The position numbers and the translations under genes were made by a program. This document shows positions 61,489-64,000 of a stretch of 64,000 nucleotides of DNA, piece after piece (the first letter of the stretch is position 1; each line of letters opens with the position of its first letter). The stretch comes from Photobacterium sp. JCM 19050 (GTDB taxonomy: Bacteria; Pseudomonadota; Gammaproteobacteria; Enterobacterales; Vibrionaceae). The notes below the pieces were generated by a model. It was not told where the DNA came from, did not search any database, and was given only the letters and a program-made list of their open reading frames with translations. The stretch is taken from contig BAXG01000015.1 in assembly GCA_001310455.1 (NCBI GenBank), positions 1 to 64,000 on the forward strand. The letters are read 5' to 3'.

Positions 61489-63717
61489 TGAAACCGCCCT
61501 CCCGGCAGCCACCGGATAACCATTTCACAGACCAGGAAATGCTCCGGCTGCGTGAAGAGATTGATGCCCTGCATGCAGCCGGTGAGGCAAAGGAGCAACA
61601 GTTGCTCGCGGTCACCCATGCCATGGATGAGATGCTGCTGGAAATTGAGTCCCAGCGAAATGCTCTCAAGCTGAAAAACAAGCAGCTTCTGGAGCTCAAC
61701 GCCTACATTCGCAGTATCAACGACACCATGGACAGCATTCTGGTGGTGGCTGACCTGAACGGGCAGGTTACCCAGACCAACCGGTTGTTTGCCGAGCATC
61801 TTGGCTGGACGGAAGAAACCCTGTCTCAGCTTCATATCGACTCCCTGTTTCCCTCAGAAGTGCTGATGGCACTGAAATCCCCGGCAAATCCGGTGCATCT
61901 TCGGTGTTGGTGCCGGCGATAAACCGGCTGGGTCATCTTGAGCGGGAGATGCAGCTTTTGCGCAGCAACGGCTCGGTAACCGAAACCGTGTACCTGGTAA
62001 AAGGGGAGCGCTTTTACAGCCACCAGGGGAAACTTCAGGGTATGTTGCTGACGGCAACAGACATTTCAGAGCTTCGCCACCGAGAGTTGGCACTGCGCCA
62101 GAGCGAGGTAGAGCTGCAAAAAGCCAAAGCCGAGGCCGATGCCGCCAATCAGGCCAAGGGAGATTTTCTGGCCAACATGAGCCATGAAATCCGCACCCCG
62201 CTTAATGCAATTATTGGCTACACCAAGCTTTGCCTGAATCTGGGGCTGGAAGGGAAACTGCAGGATTACCTTTACAAGGTGGATGTCGCGTCCCACTCGC
62301 TGGCACACCTTATCAACGACGTGCTGGATCTTTCCAAAATTGAGGCGGGCAAGCTGGATTTGGAATCGGTGACGTTCAGCCTGATACAAGTGCTGGATAA
62401 CGTGCGTCATGTGCTGGTGCTGGATATGGCGCACAAACCTATCGACTTTCAGGTCAACATTGATGACAGCGTGCCACATAACCTGAAAGGCGATCCGCTC
62501 CGCCTTCAGCAAATTTTGGTCAACCTTGCCGGAAATGCGGTGAAATTTACCGAAAAAGGCGAAGTGACTATCCGGGTCTCCCTCGACAGCCGCGCCAATG
62601 ACCCAGACATCATGCTGGCGTTTGTGGTGCGGGATACCGGAATAGGAATGACACCGAGACAGCTGGCGCGGCTGTTCGATATTTACCACCAGGCTGAGCA
62701 GTCGACCACGCGAAGATACGGCGGAACCGGCCTTGGGCTTGCCATTACCCGCAAGCTGGTGGACATGATGGGCGGCGATATTGATATCCAAAGCGAGTAC
62801 GGTGTCGGGACGAGTTGCCGCTTTCGGGTGAGCTTACAACAAGGTGATCCGGCGCAGGTACCGGATGCCGGTATCTCTGCCAGCCCGGTTCAGCAAACTG
62901 CGCTGTCCGGCTGCCGGGTGCTGGTGGTGGACGACAATGCCATCAACCGGGATATGGTGGGGGAGTTGCTCGGTGGGCTTGGCGTTGTTGTGGACACTGC
63001 CGCCAGCGGCGAAGAGGCGCTGGTGCAGGTCGGGTCGGTAACCTATTCAGTGATCCTGATGGATATCCGCATGGCCGGGTTGGATGGCCTGGAAACCACC
63101 CGGAGAATCCGGGAACGGCCTGAAAGCCGGAGTGTTCCCATTATCGCTCTGTCCGCCAGTGCCTCTCACAGCACCCAGGTTGCCTGCCTCGATGCCGGTA
63201 TGAATGACTACCTCTCGAAACCTTTGGATATGCAGCGCCTTATCCAGCGTATTGCCCATTGGGCTGATCCGGGCCGGAACAAAATCGCTGGACAGCCTGA
63301 AACCGTCTCCGCGCAATTGGCGGAAAATGAAGGGACCTTACAAAAGACAGCGGCAGTGTTTAACCCGGATGGTGCGCTGATGCTTCTGAACCACAACCAC
63401 AGGGTGTACCGACGGTTGTTGGCAAAATTTCTTGAGCAGGTAGATGAACGGGCTTCCCAGCTTTCATCCGATGGAAGTGCAAAAAAACGCTACTTCGCCA
63501 TACACTCCATGAACTGAAAGGTGTGGCTGGATCTGTAGGGGCCGAAGTATTACACCTTCATTGTCAGGAGGCAGAAAATGCTGTCTGCAATGGCGCTTCT
63601 AACCTTACAGAATGTATGGAAAAAGTACGAAAATCTCTGACGGAAAGCGCGCTGGAGGTGCGTAACTATATGAATATCCAGCATGTTCAACATCACAAAG
63701 ATGATATGAGAATGTAA
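61488..63717 (+). CDS. PAS hybrid histidine kinase with REC and Hpt; two frame breaks
   Basis: The repaired product is about 743 residues. Coiled coil (about 20-70), PAS domain (about 75-195), kinase core with H box [17 protein letters not shown] box [14 protein letters not shown] and G boxes DTGIGM and [10 protein letters not shown], receiver domain [11 protein letters not shown] with Asp in LMDIRMAG, and a C-terminal Hpt with [13 protein letters not shown]. No membrane helix is seen, so it is cytosolic. Breaks are at 61892-61893 (G run) and 63481-63487 (A7 should be A8). It overlaps the protease gene by the TGATG junction. It is a good candidate partner of HoxA and the group 2 hydrogenase. 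Confidence 0.88.
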
Positions 63718-63806
63718 GAAACGCCTAAATATCCGTGCCTTAATATTGATTCGTCCGGTTAATAAATGACTATTCTTATTAAATATTGGACGGATGGGCT
63801 GAACGA

Positions 63807-64000
63807 ATGGCACACAGAAAAAAGTACCCGCTGCAGATCCATATTGCGACGGTATTTATCGCATTGGTCGCGATTCTCGGCCTTGTGCTGACGATTTTCA
63901 GTTACCAGAATGCCCGGGTGTTGCAGGAACACCTTGCCACTGAGCTTACGGAAAAAAATGCCCACCAACTTCGCACTACGTTTGAAAAACTTACCCTGCC
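63807..64000 (+). CDS. Membrane sensor protein, truncated by the window edge
   Basis: The frame from ATG 63807 runs off the end. It encodes a short basic start (MAHRKKYPLQIH), one membrane helix (about 15-34) and the start of a periplasmic region. This layout fits the N-terminus of a membrane-anchored sensor (chemoreceptor, GGDEF/EAL or HD-GYP protein), but no catalytic domain is visible. A specific family cannot be named. Confidence 0.6.
   Translation, partial: MAHRKKYPLQIHIATVFIALVAILGLVLTIFSYQNARVLQEHLATELTEKNAHQLRTTFEKLTL

Overview
The window looks like chromosomal DNA of a marine gammaproteobacterium, most likely Vibrionaceae. This rests on gene order recalled from Vibrio genomes (tRNA-Arg, oadGAB, an M16 peptidase, gshA, luxS) and on close resemblance of the translated gshA and luxS products to Vibrio proteins. 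It was not confirmed by a search. The left 12.6 kb is this conserved backbone. From about 14 kb onward the content is accessory and encodes a near-complete hydrogen-driven carbon-fixation package next to a sugar-alcohol operon.

Layout. 0-12.6 kb: tRNA-Arg(ACG); oxaloacetate decarboxylase Na+ pump (oadGAB); a quinone-oxidoreductase-like MDR enzyme; yqaB and yqaA homologues; a large M16 peptidase lipoprotein; gshA; a transglycosylase-like lipoprotein; luxS; a VOC protein. 12.7-14.7 kb: a receiver-histidine kinase and a small DUF4160/DUF2442-HTH pair. 14.9-26.4 kb, minus strand: one ten-gene operon with a SorC-type regulator, an ABC importer (binding protein, two permeases, two ATPases), an erythritol-kinase-like FGGY kinase, a 2-hydroxyacid dehydrogenase, a class II aldolase and a GlpD/EryB-like dehydrogenase. 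26.7-28.7 kb: two unknown genes and an IclR regulator. 28.9-43.0 kb: a divergent Calvin-cycle locus, with cbbLS-cbbQ-cbbO-cbbR on the minus strand and cbbT-cbbA-cbbP-cbbF-cbbZ plus an inositol-monophosphatase-family gene on the plus strand. 43.1-63.7 kb, plus strand: a NAD-linked soluble [NiFe] hydrogenase hoxFUYHWI, then hypA-hypB-hoxA-hypC-hypD-hypE-hupE-hypF, then a second [NiFe] hydrogenase of group 2 type with its own protease and a hybrid histidine kinase. A truncated membrane protein starts at the right edge.

How the parts could work together. The soluble hydrogenase would turn H2 into NADH, the Hyp proteins and HupE would supply the NiFe(CN)2CO site, and the Calvin genes would use the reductant to fix CO2. 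HoxA is a sigma-54 activator. A 43-bp element, 39/43 identical between its two copies, lies about 255-260 bp upstream of a sigma-54 -24/-12 motif in front of both hoxF and hypA. This suggests one H2-responsive switch. The group 2 hydrogenase and the hybrid kinase are candidate inputs to HoxA, although the hydrogenase has features of a processed catalytic enzyme.

Data quality. About 41 reading-frame breaks occur in 27 genes. Almost all can be repaired by restoring one base, usually to a run of two or more G or C. These include rbcL, gshA, hoxH and every large hyp gene. I therefore read them as sequencing or assembly deletions, not gene decay, and give the full repaired span for each gene.
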